Virus record (IMG/VR): IMGVR_UViG_3300022074_000371
Coordinates: 1-24,091 of that record
Strand: one strand, 5' to 3'
Length of the DNA: 24,091 nt
From: a virus
Made by a program: the position numbers and the translations under genes. The notes under the pieces were generated by a model, which ran no database searches, was not told the DNA's origin, and worked only from the letters and a program-made list of their open reading frames with translations. Below, piece by piece: positions 15,675-22,543 of the stretch. The stretch's first letter is position 1, and each line of letters begins with the position of its first letter.

Positions 15675-17227
15675 AATGGTATCTCCTCTTCTTTAACTTC
15701 TTTTTTCATATCAGGAACATCTAGCTCCACATCTTCTATGTTTAATTGCTTTATTTTCCATAGTCTCATTCTTGTGTTTTTAACACTCCTGATAGTGTCG
15801 TCAGCATTATATTCTTCTTTTAATCTCATTGTTACCCAAGGTCTTGACTCTTTAAAATCATTTCTCTTTAAATGATCCATTAAGTCCTTGAGAGCAAAAT
15901 AAGTAAATCCTTCTTCAGTGTAAGATTTACCTAAAAATATATCTGCTATTGTCAGAGCCTCGCCTTGATGTAAACAAAACTCTTCTAACAATTCTTTAAA
16001 TTCACCCTTCTTTGTAACTTCCTCAGGTGGATGATCAATGGAAATAGATTCAAATAAATCACTATATGTTTGATTCCATTCTGCTGAACTCATGTTCATA
16101 ATACCTTTATTAAGCTGTTCTAAACAGGCTTGAATAATTTTTTTATGAGTCATCAAGTCCTCTGTGTTAGCTATCTCTATTCTTCTGTCGTCTACATTTA
16201 AAAAATATCTAGGTGGATCTGACTTATATACTTTTAAATCAGAATAAACTGGATGATCTCTATCCCCCTCACTGCCAATACCAAATTTTCTTTTTTTACA
16301 AAGTCTTTTATTACATAAAGACTCAATGGGAGGTTGAGAACAACGATACATATATTTCGGTGCACCATTGTTATCGCTTTGACTTACTTGTTTTATCACT
16401 ATCAAAACTTCATCAGACTTTAATGGAGGCTCAATATAGTTTCTGTTGTATTCTTCGACTAATTCCTTGTAATTATCAGGATCAGCTTTACGATAGTAAA
16501 CGCCTACATTGAACAGAGCGTTATTACGTGATCCGTCAGAAACACCCTGTTCAGTTAGTATTTGTAGGCATGGAGGTCCGTCTTTAATAACCTCGTTCTT
16601 GAAATCGGTTTTAATCGATTTGAGAGCACCAACAACGAGACTATCGTAGTGAGAAAGAAATTCTTCTAAACTTAACGCATTACCGTTTTGATCTAGTCCA
16701 TATCGACTTCTTCCATGGTAAGGCAAATTAATCCAACTGCCTGTATCTCTTTTTTCTTCTCCCTCTCTTTGATACAGTTCAATTTGTTTTGGAAAGACTT
16801 CAGCTTTTGGATAGCCCAAAGCTGTTGCCATTTCACTTAATTTAGTTTGTATATCTTTTGCTGTGACATACGTTTTTGTAAATAAATATAAATGTGCTCC
16901 ACCACTTTTTGATAGACACATGATTAAGGGAAACTTTTTTTGTTTTACTATTTTCAGTAAAGCTTTGTGATCAAGAGGATAAACATCAATATCAATAACA
17001 CCAAATTTACATTTATCTTCGTCGTTAATAGGAACAATACCCATGGCAGGATATTCTCCTTTTAAGTGTTGTTCAAATTTTTCCAAGGTCGGTGGCTCGT
17101 GGACCGTGGTCATTTTAGCCTCTACTTTTAATCCTTCTTGTGGCTCGTTCTTTTTATAAAAGACACCATGAGCCCTCTCAAGACCTGTAAAGACTTCTTT
17201 AAACTTTTTTACTAATTCTAACTCCAT
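15671..17227 (-). CDS. Archaeo-eukaryotic-type (AEP) primase
   Basis: 518 aa, predicted to lay down primers for the family A polymerase. AEP hallmarks: catalytic DxD in GVIDIDVYPLD (Asp79, Asp81), the SGGAHLYLF motif (108-116) with His112, and a third block GSWINLPYHGR (163-173). Residues about 230-285 (SDGSRNNALFNVGVYYRK, EVLIVIKQV) resemble the helical PriCT-like domain that follows many phage AEP cores. Cys296, Cys305 and Cys310 near KKRKFGIG may bind metal. There is no fused helicase domain, unlike T7-type primase-helicases. The acidic C-terminus ends KEEEIPF, very like an SSB tip. GAGAGG precedes the ATG, and a structured RNA leader fills the 140 nt upstream. Confidence 0.88.
   Translation of the reverse strand: MELELVKKFKEVFTGLERAHGVFYKKNEPQEGLKVEAKMTTVHEPPTLEKFEQHLKGEYPAMGIVPINDEDKCKFGVIDIDVYPLDHKALLKIVKQKKFPLIMCLSKSGGAHLYLFTKTYVTAKDIQTKLSEMATALGYPKAEVFPKQIELYQREGEEKRDTGSWINLPYHGRSRYGLDQNGNALSLEEFLSHYDSLVVGALKSIKTDFKNEVIKDGPPCLQILTEQGVSDGSRNNALFNVGVYYRKADPDNYKELVEEYNRNYIEPPLKSDEVLIVIKQVSQSDNNGAPKYMYRCSQPPIESLCNKRLCKKRKFGIGSEGDRDHPVYSDLKVYKSDPPRYFLNVDDRRIEIANTEDLMTHKKIIQACLEQLNKGIMNMSSAEWNQTYSDLFESISIDHPPEEVTKKGEFKELLEEFCLHQGEALTIADIFLGKSYTEEGFTYFALKDLMDHLKRNDFKESRPWVTMRLKEEYNADDTIRSVKNTRMRLWKIKQLNIEDVELDVPDMKKEVKEEEIPF
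17098..17109 (+). repeat. Dispersed 12-mer, copy 7
   Basis: CGTGGACCGTGG, antisense to the 5' part of the primase gene. Confidence 0.75.
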
Positions 17228-17240
17228 ATTAACCTCTCAA

Positions 17241-17368
17241 ATTAATAGCCTCTCCTTTAATTAGATTGGGGCATGGTCCGAAAGGAGGCTCGAAAAAACC
17301 ACACCCCAACCGATTAAGAGTGGGAATCGGAGGATAAGACCACTCTTAACTTTACGCGGGCTATTAAT
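17241..17368 (-). ncRNA. Three-way-junction structured RNA, candidate cis-regulatory leader of the primase gene
   Basis: The 140-nt gap before the primase folds into three stems around a junction. Closing stem: ATTAATAGCC (17241-17250) with GGCTATTAAT (17359-17368), 10 bp. Second stem: TTAAGAGTGG (17314-17323) with CCACTCTTAA (17340-17349), 10 bp. Third stem: 17266-17276 with 17299-17309, 11 pairs. Its two non-canonical pairs are G-U on the - strand but C-A on the + strand, so the - transcript is favoured. A competing hairpin CCGATT/AATCGG (17310-17315, 17325-17330) is mutually exclusive with the second stem. Loop bases 17281-17289 are complementary to the AAAGGAG-like run at 17258-17248. I do not recognise a known riboswitch. 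It could also be a DNA-level cruciform such as an origin. Confidence 0.7.
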
Positions 17369-18210
17369 CAGAACGGTATGTCGTCACCATTCTGCGAGGC
17401 ATTCCCCTGTGGGGAAACTTTGTCATCATCCTGTGTCGGAGTGATTTCTATGTCACCACTGTGAATAGATTTTTCAAATTGAATAGCGTCTTCAACTATT
17501 GCTTGAACATTTTTAAGCCCAAGTTCATCAATCCATTCATTCTCAGTAACGACCCAACCATGCCAAGAACCCTTTGAGTTCTTTTCTTTGACCGTGGATA
17601 GCGTATATGCACGAGCAAAGTCTTTTGGTTGGTAAATTTCATCACCTTCAACACGTCTCTGATTGGACATTAATGAATTCCATGTCCTTGATTTTTTTAA
17701 CTGTGTTGATTTCATTTTAATAATCGCTTTACTCCAAGCACCACCGTCTTCGAGTACGATTACATAATGTTCAGCAGTATTCTCAATATAGGTATCTGGT
17801 TTTCCTACAAAGCGTTCTTTGTTATCGTCTCCACGAACAACTTTTCCTTCCATTTGGAATTTTTGAAATTGTTCTGGTGTATAGATATTTACTGGAGCAC
17901 CAGACCCTTCTCCACGTTCAGCCCATTCTACAAATCTTCTACGATAGTAAACTGGTAAAACGTTTATGGAGGCGTAGACTTTGTTAGTAACAGTATTAAA
18001 AATCTGTCCTAATTTTGCGCCTTGGATATACTTACCGTCATCTTCTTCAAGCTGAGGTGCGCCCTTACTTAAAATATTAAAGTAAGGAATTTGATAATCT
18101 TCAGCTTCTCTTTTTGAGAGAGAGGGACCTGCCTTTAATAGACTACTGATAGTCGCTACTTCGCTACCCTTATTCTCTTTCACTACTTGTTTTTTCACTG
18201 TCTCTGTCAT
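17368..18210 (-). CDS. Putative single-stranded DNA-binding protein with SSB-type DDIPF tail
   Basis: 280 aa. The end is SSB-like: a polar linker (TPTQDDDKVSPQGNASQNG) and then GDDIPF, matching the acidic, Ile-Pro-Phe tip by which bacterial SSB recruits partners. The body has many aromatic and basic residues (PVYYRRRFVEW, SRTWNSLMSNQRR, GSWHGWVV) suited to ssDNA contact, but I cannot show an OB fold from sequence alone, and it does not obviously match T7 gp2.5 or E. coli SSB. It lies between a coiled-coil protein and the primase in the replication operon, abutting the upstream stop with AAAGG before its ATG. SSB function is the best reading. Confidence 0.72.
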   Translation of the reverse strand: MTETVKKQVVKENKGSEVATISSLLKAGPSLSKREAEDYQIPYFNILSKGAPQLEEDDGKYIQGAKLGQIFNTVTNKVYASINVLPVYYRRRFVEWAERGEGSGAPVNIYTPEQFQKFQMEGKVVRGDDNKERFVGKPDTYIENTAEHYVIVLEDGGAWSKAIIKMKSTQLKKSRTWNSLMSNQRRVEGDEIYQPKDFARAYTLSTVKEKNSKGSWHGWVVTENEWIDELGLKNVQAIVEDAIQFEKSIHSGDIEITPTQDDDKVSPQGNASQNGDDIPF

Positions 18211-18753
18211 TTATTTACCTTTCTTGATATTGACTTTATGTCCTACAAATACTCCAAAAGTATCTATAGGAAGGTTTTTTCCACCTTCAATCATTTCACG
18301 AATGAAACCTCGAAGAGTAGACGGTTCGACCTTAACATTTCTGTCAGTGTCCAACCCTTGGTTAGCTAGATCAGAAAAAAGTTCTTTTGCTTTTTCATCT
18401 TCAGCTCTTCCAAATTTTACTATGACTTGATTTTTAATCAAGTCTTCATATCCGTTATCACGCAACCATTCAAAAGCTTCTTCTTGTTTTTCTTTTGAAA
18501 TAGAACCTGTGTAAAACGGTTTTATTTCTACGTTACTTCCGTCTTTCATTTTGATAGAAGTAACACCACGCTCTTCAAACAACTGAACTAAATTTTCATT
18601 TGCTTTACGAAGAACTTCCTTTTTAACTTTCATTAAAGCCTCAAGGTCTTCTATTTCTTTTTCAGCTTTCAAGTAGTCTTGAGAAGCTTTAGAAATAGGA
18701 TCGACTTCCGTTACTTGAAAGTCGGACTGTTCACGTCTTAAATTAATAGCCAT
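18211..18753 (-). CDS. Coiled-coil protein of unknown function, possibly Gam-like, 180 aa
   Basis: 180 aa with a perfect AAGGAG seven bases before the ATG. Residues about 24-62 form a charged helix likely to be a coiled coil (AEKEIEDLEALMKVKKEVLR). A short beta-type segment follows (TSIKMKDGSNVEIKPFY), then helical WLRDNGYEDLIKNQVIVKFG, then a compact C-terminus FGVFVGHKVNIKK. The layout (long N-terminal coiled coil, then a small mixed domain) resembles Mu Gam-type dsDNA-end binders that protect phage DNA from exonucleases, but identity cannot be judged by eye. Its place directly upstream of the SSB-like gene fits a DNA-binding or recombination role. Confidence 0.7.
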   Translation of the reverse strand: MAINLRREQSDFQVTEVDPISKASQDYLKAEKEIEDLEALMKVKKEVLRKANENLVQLFEERGVTSIKMKDGSNVEIKPFYTGSISKEKQEEAFEWLRDNGYEDLIKNQVIVKFGRAEDEKAKELFSDLANQGLDTDRNVKVEPSTLRGFIREMIEGGKNLPIDTFGVFVGHKVNIKKGK

Positions 18754-18773
18754 GTCTTTTCTCCTTTTTATTC

Positions 18774-19121
18774 TTAGTTATAAATGTCAACACGAATAGG
18801 AAAATAATCTTTTTCTATTCTATCGTATTTTAACATATTATATCTACCATTAGATATAGTGACTAATACCGAAGTTGTCAACCCTATCAATGCGGGATCT
18901 CCAACTAAAAGTAAATAATCGTTGTCACTAAAGTCTTTTAGAACGGTTTTAAGTTTTCTTATGGTAGGTTGTGGAGACATTACTACCTGTTTGTTTCCGT
19001 CAAACAAAAAAACAACTTCTCCAAATCTTTCCGCTTGAGAATAATCCAATCCTCGATAAGTACCGTCAGGATATTTTCTCATTACATTTTGTATAATGTA
19101 CACTTTACTTTTTGAATTCAT
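18774..19121 (-). CDS. Hypothetical protein, 115 aa, first gene of the - replication operon
   Basis: 115 aa (MNSKSKVYIIQNVMRKYPDG..., contains NDYLLLVGDPALIGLTTSVL). Predicted mixed alpha/beta globular protein with a hydrophobic core strand and no recognisable catalytic motif. The ATG is preceded by AATATAATAA and no clear ribosome-binding site, so it may be read from a very short leader or start at a later Met (Met14). It stands head to head with the SNF2 helicase gene and is probably the first gene of the leftward transcript. Confidence 0.65.
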   Translation of the reverse strand: MNSKSKVYIIQNVMRKYPDGTYRGLDYSQAERFGEVVFLFDGNKQVVMSPQPTIRKLKTVLKDFSDNDYLLLVGDPALIGLTTSVLVTISNGRYNMLKYDRIEKDYFPIRVDIYN

Positions 19122-19156
19122 TTATTATATTCTCTTATAAGAATAAAATATTATAT
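19122..19156. promoter_or_regulatory. Divergent intergenic promoter region
   Basis: Only 35 bp, almost entirely A/T, separate two head-to-head genes. The - strand carries TATAAT a few bases before the 115-aa gene ATG, and a CTTATAAG palindrome lies in the middle. No confident -35 box is visible on either strand. At least one promoter for each direction should lie here or just inside the neighbouring genes. Confidence 0.45.
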
Positions 19157-20617
19157 ATGTTGTTAGAAAAATACAAGTTTAAAACAAAGCCTATGGAACA
19201 TCAATTGATTGGTCTTGCAGGAATGATGAATTCTTTTGATAAAGATGTTCCTGAGTATGCTTTATTTATGGAAATGGGTTGTGGTAAAACAAAGGTTTTA
19301 ATAGACGGTGTTTCTATTTTATATGACAATGGAAAAATAAGTAATCTTTTAGTTATTTGTCCCAACGGAATTAAATATAATTGGCGAGAAGAATTAGGAA
19401 AACATTTAGCTGATCACATTGAATACGATGTTCATGTTTGGGAAGGGGCCAAAACAAAAAAAGAACAAAGTGAAATTAAATTAAAATTATTTGCAACGGA
19501 TAATAAGTTAAAAGTTTTAGTTATGAACATTGACGCTATCATTACTAAAAACGGAAGTATGATCGCTGAAAAATTTTCTTACACCGATAAAACTTTAATG
19601 TGTGTCGATGAGTCTACCATTATCAAAAATGGATCAGCAAAGAGAACAAAAAGATGTATTAAGATAGGTTCTTATTCACGTTATCGAGTTATCTTAACAG
19701 GCTCTCCTATCACTAAATCACCCGAAGACTTGTATTCTCAATGTGCTTTTTTAAACGAGGATCTTTTGGGTTTTAGTTCTATTTATACTTTTAAAGCTAG
19801 ATACTGTGATCAAATGAAAATGAGTTTTGGTGGAAGAAGTTTTAACAAGGTAACTGGGTACAAACGTTTAGATGAACTTACTAATAAGATTAGAAATTTT
19901 TCTTATCGAGTCACGAAAGACGAAGCGTTAGATTTACCTGATAAAATATATTTAAAGAGACGTGTACCGATGACCGAGAACCAATTGAAAGCTTATGTCA
20001 TGATGAAAAAATTAGCATTAGCTGAAATTGACGGTGAACAATTAACTACTGCTACATTAATTGCTCAATTAAAAAGATTACATCAAATAGCTTGTGGTTA
20101 CATGACAACCGATGAAGGAAAGCTAATTGACTTTTCAGAAAACCGAGTAAAAGAATTGTTAGACACTATCGAAGAAGTAGACGGAAAAGTAATTATTTGG
20201 TGCTCTTATAGACACAATATTAGAACAGTTATTGAAGCCTTAGACAAAAAATATGGAAAAGGTTCTGCTGAAGGTTTTTATGGTGAAACACCTTCGACAG
20301 AAAGACCTAAAATTTTGGAAAGATTTAAGGACCCTAATCATCACATGAGATTTTTGGTAGGACACCCAAGAACAGGGGGATATGGTCTTACCTTGAATAT
20401 AGCTCAAACTATGATATTTTATTCTAACGACTATGATCTTGAAATACGAGAACAAGCTGAAGCTAGAAATCATAGGATTGGAACAGAAAAGAAAGTTACT
20501 TATGTTGATCTTATCTGTGAAGGAACGGTAGATGAGAATATTATTAAAAGTCTTCGTTCTAAAATTAACATCGCTACTGAAATAATGGGCGAACAATTTA
20601 AGGAGTGGTTAATATGA
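19157..20617 (+). CDS. SNF2-type superfamily 2 helicase/ATPase
   Basis: 486 aa, an ATP-driven DNA translocase or helicase. Motifs in order: Q-like KPMEHQLIGL (11-20), Walker A MEMGCGKTK (38-46), Ia LVICPNGIKYNW (65-76), Walker B VDEST (150-154), III LTGSP (180-184), IV region VIIWCSYRHN (345-354), V VGHPRTGGYGLTLN (401-414) and VI QAEARNHRIG (433-442). MEMGxGKT and the GGxGLTLN plus QxxARxHRIG end are SNF2-like. The minimal two-lobe length fits phage versions without extra domains. I choose ATG 19157 over one at 19112, which would overlap the divergent gene. The stop overlaps the next ATG. Likely job: replication start, fork remodelling or recombination. Confidence 0.92.
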   Translation: MLLEKYKFKTKPMEHQLIGLAGMMNSFDKDVPEYALFMEMGCGKTKVLIDGVSILYDNGKISNLLVICPNGIKYNWREELGKHLADHIEYDVHVWEGAKTKKEQSEIKLKLFATDNKLKVLVMNIDAIITKNGSMIAEKFSYTDKTLMCVDESTIIKNGSAKRTKRCIKIGSYSRYRVILTGSPITKSPEDLYSQCAFLNEDLLGFSSIYTFKARYCDQMKMSFGGRSFNKVTGYKRLDELTNKIRNFSYRVTKDEALDLPDKIYLKRRVPMTENQLKAYVMMKKLALAEIDGEQLTTATLIAQLKRLHQIACGYMTTDEGKLIDFSENRVKELLDTIEEVDGKVIIWCSYRHNIRTVIEALDKKYGKGSAEGFYGETPSTERPKILERFKDPNHHMRFLVGHPRTGGYGLTLNIAQTMIFYSNDYDLEIREQAEARNHRIGTEKKVTYVDLICEGTVDENIIKSLRSKINIATEIMGEQFKEWLI

Positions 20618-20799
20618 TATTAAGTCCTGATCGTGAAAAAATAGATCACAGGAAGTTAAAAGAAGCATGTGAATGCTTTAATGAACTAATTAAAATGCAA
20701 GAAAGTTTAGACAAGTATGAAAAATGGGCTATGGCCAATATTGTTCACGAGACTGCTTTACAGTTAGCTGAGTCTATAACAGGTAAATTAAAAGAATGA
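20614..20799 (+). CDS. Small helical protein, 61 aa
   Basis: 61 aa, nearly all helical (KLKEACECFNELIKMQESLDKYEKWAMANIV), with Cys15 and no known motif. The ATG at 20614 overlaps the SNF2 stop (ATGA) with AAGGAG eight bases upstream, a better start than the GTG at 20605. Coupling to the helicase suggests a partner role, but this is positional inference only. Its own stop overlaps the next ATG. Confidence 0.72.
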   Translation: MILSPDREKIDHRKLKEACECFNELIKMQESLDKYEKWAMANIVHETALQLAESITGKLKE

Positions 20800-20987
20800 G
20801 AAATAAAAAAGTTTTTCCAATAAATAAGTATCATCAAAAGTTATTAAGTCTTTATCAAAGACAGTTGAAAAAATGGAGAAATGATATCGACAATTGGAAT
20901 GATAAAAATTTGAAAATGACAGAGAGCAGAATTAAATCTGTAGAATTTTTAATTAATAAAAATCATAAATATTATGTGGGGTTTTAA
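20796..20987 (+). CDS. Small basic protein, 63 aa
   Basis: 63 aa, strongly basic (MRNKKVFPINKYHQKLLSL... KKWRNDIDNWNDKNLKM) with three Trp/Tyr-rich helical segments. The ATG overlaps the previous TGA (ATGA) and its TAA is directly followed by the methyltransferase ATG, so the run of genes is continuous. Charge and size fit a nucleic-acid-binding protein, but no family is recognised. Confidence 0.68.
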   Translation: MRNKKVFPINKYHQKLLSLYQRQLKKWRNDIDNWNDKNLKMTESRIKSVEFLINKNHKYYVGF

Positions 20988-21620
20988 ATGAAATATTATG
21001 AAATACCAGGGTGGTTTAATGGACATGAACAATACGATAAAGCAGTAGATTATTGTCCTCAAAACGGAAAAATTTTAGAGATCGGTTGTTTTTATGGAAG
21101 ATCAACTCACTATATGTGCTCTAATATCGTCAATACTAATCGAAAAGACATATCGGTTTATTGTATAGATACTTTTCAAGGATCGTCAGAACATGCTACG
21201 TTAAAAGAATTAGTAGGTAAAGACGGTACATTTTACGACTTTACAGAGAAAAATTTGCAGTCTTTTATTGATGAGGGTTTTTTAAAATTAATTAAAAGTA
21301 GGTCAGATAGTCTTGAAACTATAAACAGTTTTGAAGATAAATTTTTCGATACCATTATCGTAGACGGTGCTCATGAGTATGACGCAGTGCTAGATGATAT
21401 AGAAAATTGGTGGTCAAAGTTGAAAGATGATGGAGTTATGCTCTTTGATGACATGTATATGGAGTCGGTCAATCAAGCCACTCATAAGGGATTGGTGGAC
21501 AAAGTATCAGAATTTTCAATTGTTTATGGTAAAGAAGCCTATGGAATTGCTTGTAAAAGTGATGATAAAAAACAAATGGAAAAATTAGTAAAAATAACGC
21601 CTGAAAACTATTTTAAATAA
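20988..21620 (+). CDS. Class I SAM-dependent methyltransferase
   Basis: 210 aa with a Rossmann-type methyltransferase fold: motif I ILEIGCFYGRST (29-40) for SAM binding, acidic Asp61 at the end of strand 2 (YCIDTFQGS), and IIVDGAHEYDAVLDDIENWW (123-142) followed by DDGVMLFDD (147-155). The VDGAHxYxxVxxDxxxW block is characteristic of the Methyltransf_24/CmcI-TylF-like group, whose members often modify O- or N-atoms on small molecules or sugars. There is no DNA methylase DPPY/NPPY motif, so a DNA target is unlikely. GGGG precedes the ATG. The role in the phage is unknown; metabolic or surface-sugar modification is possible. Confidence 0.87.
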   Translation: MKYYEIPGWFNGHEQYDKAVDYCPQNGKILEIGCFYGRSTHYMCSNIVNTNRKDISVYCIDTFQGSSEHATLKELVGKDGTFYDFTEKNLQSFIDEGFLKLIKSRSDSLETINSFEDKFFDTIIVDGAHEYDAVLDDIENWWSKLKDDGVMLFDDMYMESVNQATHKGLVDKVSEFSIVYGKEAYGIACKSDDKKQMEKLVKITPENYFK

Positions 21621-21630
21621 TATAAAATTT

Positions 21631-21647
21631 AGACGTGAAAAACGTCT
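21631..21647 (+). promoter_or_regulatory. Small hairpin over the GTG start of the 82-aa gene
   Basis: AGACGT (21631-21636) pairs with ACGTCT (21642-21647) around loop GAAAA. The presumed GTG start at 21635 lies inside the stem and no ribosome-binding site is visible, so initiation may be weak or coupled. It lacks a following U tract on either strand, so it is not listed as a terminator. Confidence 0.4.
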
Positions 21648-21883
21648 TAGAAAAAAAAGTTGAAATTGAGTGGATAGACGCTTACGAAATGGAAAGTGGG
21701 TGGCATGACTTGGAAGACGCTAAAAAAATCTCGCCTCCTACGGTTTTTAGCCTTGGCTATGTGGTTAAGAACACGAAAGAATACGTCATCATATCTGCTG
21801 ATAAAGGTCGTAAAGGAGACTCTGACTGTGGTCGTGTTCAAGTTATTCCGAAACCTTGGGTCAAAAAAATAGATCTACTGTGA
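21635..21883 (+). CDS. Small hypothetical protein, 82 aa
   Basis: 82 aa if the GTG at 21635 is used; the first ATG (Met19) would give about 64 aa. The sequence IEWIDAYEMESGWHDLEDA followed by PPTVFSLGYVVKN and YVIISADKG is a compact beta-rich domain with conserved-looking Trp/Asp/Gly residues, ending QVIPKPWVKKIDLL. No enzyme motif is seen. It is coupled to the nuclease gene: CTGTGA provides its TGA and the nuclease GTG. Confidence 0.66.
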   Translation: MKNVLEKKVEIEWIDAYEMESGWHDLEDAKKISPPTVFSLGYVVKNTKEYVIISADKGRKGDSDCGRVQVIPKPWVKKIDLL

Positions 21884-22221
21884 AAGAGTTCCTGAACAAA
21901 AAACATATATCAGGAACTGTCTCCGAATATTCAGCAGTTAATAAACTTTTACAATTAGGATTTTTAGTTTTTAAAAACGTAGCGCCTCAAGGTATGATTG
22001 ATTTAATTGCGATCTCTCCAGATAATGAAACTTTTCGCATTGATGTAAAAACAATTTCTAGAAGAACTAAGAAAACAAATTATAGAGAAGAGGGAGACCG
22101 AATTTATAGGACCCCCACAAGTGAGCAAAAAAAATATGATGTTGTGTTGATGATCGTGGACCGTGATGAATTTAAAGTTCACCCAATTCGTTCTAAATTG
22201 TCAAAGTGGTTAAAACTTTAA
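21880..22221 (+). CDS. PD-(D/E)XK-type nuclease, Holliday-junction-resolvase-like
   Basis: 113 aa from GTG 21880, chosen because it forms GTGA with the previous stop; TTG 21856 would add eight residues. The nuclease signature is visible: early Glu in GTVSEYSAVNKLL, then GMIDLIAI (first acidic residue), then FRIDVKT with the D-x-K catalytic pair, and a basic stretch SRRTKKTNYRE. The helix-strand order and size fit Hjc/VRR-like or T7 endonuclease I-type resolvases that cut branched DNA. A role in resolving replication or packaging intermediates is likely, but a restriction-like or host-DNA-degrading function is not excluded. The stop overlaps the convergent gene by 12 nt and a 12-mer site lies at 22155. 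Confidence 0.8.
   Translation: MKEFLNKKHISGTVSEYSAVNKLLQLGFLVFKNVAPQGMIDLIAISPDNETFRIDVKTISRRTKKTNYREEGDRIYRTPTSEQKKYDVVLMIVDRDEFKVHPIRSKLSKWLKL
22155..22166 (+). repeat. Dispersed 12-mer, copy 8
   Basis: CGTGGACCGTGA in the nuclease gene; 22148-22166 matches the 19-base copy 1 region at 16 positions. Confidence 0.75.
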
Positions 22222-22425
22222 AAGATAGTCTTCTAAAACACCTGAGCTAACACAAGTTAATTTCATTTCTACGTCTTCGATTTTTGATAGCTCTCCCAAA
22301 ATCAGGTTATAATGTTGTTGACAACTTTCTAAAGAATTATGAATAACCTCAGAACCCATTCTAACACAACTTGTTTCAGTGCTAGAGTAGACACAGGCCC
22401 AACCAATCAAGAAAAATTTAAGCAT
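22210..22425 (-). CDS. Small secreted or membrane-associated Cys-containing protein, 71 aa
   Basis: 71 aa. The N-terminus MLKFFLIGWACVYSST is hydrophobic with Lys3, like a short signal sequence or a weak lipoprotein signal (Cys11). The remaining part has Cys20, Cys35 and Cys58, which could form disulfides outside the cytoplasm. There is no obvious ribosome-binding site. It may be a periplasmic phage protein, for example in lysis or superinfection exclusion, but this is conjecture. It stands alone on its strand. Confidence 0.6.
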   Translation of the reverse strand: MLKFFLIGWACVYSSTETSCVRMGSEVIHNSLESCQQHYNLILGELSKIEDVEMKLTCVSSGVLEDYLLKF

Positions 22426-22446
22426 GGAACAATGCTATCATAAAAG

Positions 22447-22463
22447 TCAAATCATTTATTTGA
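22447..22463. repeat. Inverted repeat between divergent small genes
   Basis: TCAAAT (22447-22452) and ATTTGA (22458-22463) flank a 5-nt loop. It lies 22 nt before the ATG of the 71-aa gene and 42 nt upstream of the TATAAT box reading the other way. Possible operator; being AT-rich, it could also be chance. Confidence 0.35.
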
Positions 22464-22504
22464 TAAAATCAAAAATAAATGTGTGGCTTTTTGTACATCA
22501 AGTT

Positions 22505-22513
22505 TGATATAAT
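22505..22513 (+). promoter_or_regulatory. Extended -10 promoter
   Basis: TGATATAAT is a perfect extended -10 element (TGN then TATAAT at 22508-22513). No good -35 hexamer lies at 17 bp, as is usual for extended -10 promoters. It is 31 nt upstream of the 41-aa gene ATG, leaving room for a short leader with AAAGGAG. Host sigma-70-type RNA polymerase is the likely reader. Confidence 0.65.
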
Positions 22514-22543
22514 GATCTTTCACGCTAAAAAAAAGGAGATTTA

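Noticed and set aside
16213-16512. 99-aa + strand frame inside the primase gene (similarly 12178-12387, 13455-13652, 17767-17958, 18187-18430 +; 20240-20596 -; 23707-23895 +)
   Set aside because: Antisense to recognised enzymes or coupled small genes; compositions are typical of reverse-frame shadows.
17241-17368. Hammerhead or twister ribozyme in the three-way junction
   Set aside because: The junctions lack the CTGANGA/GAAA core of hammerheads, and I could not align twister-conserved bases on either strand.
21631-21647. Intrinsic terminator after the methyltransferase gene
   Set aside because: Stem of only six pairs and no U run directly after it in either direction.
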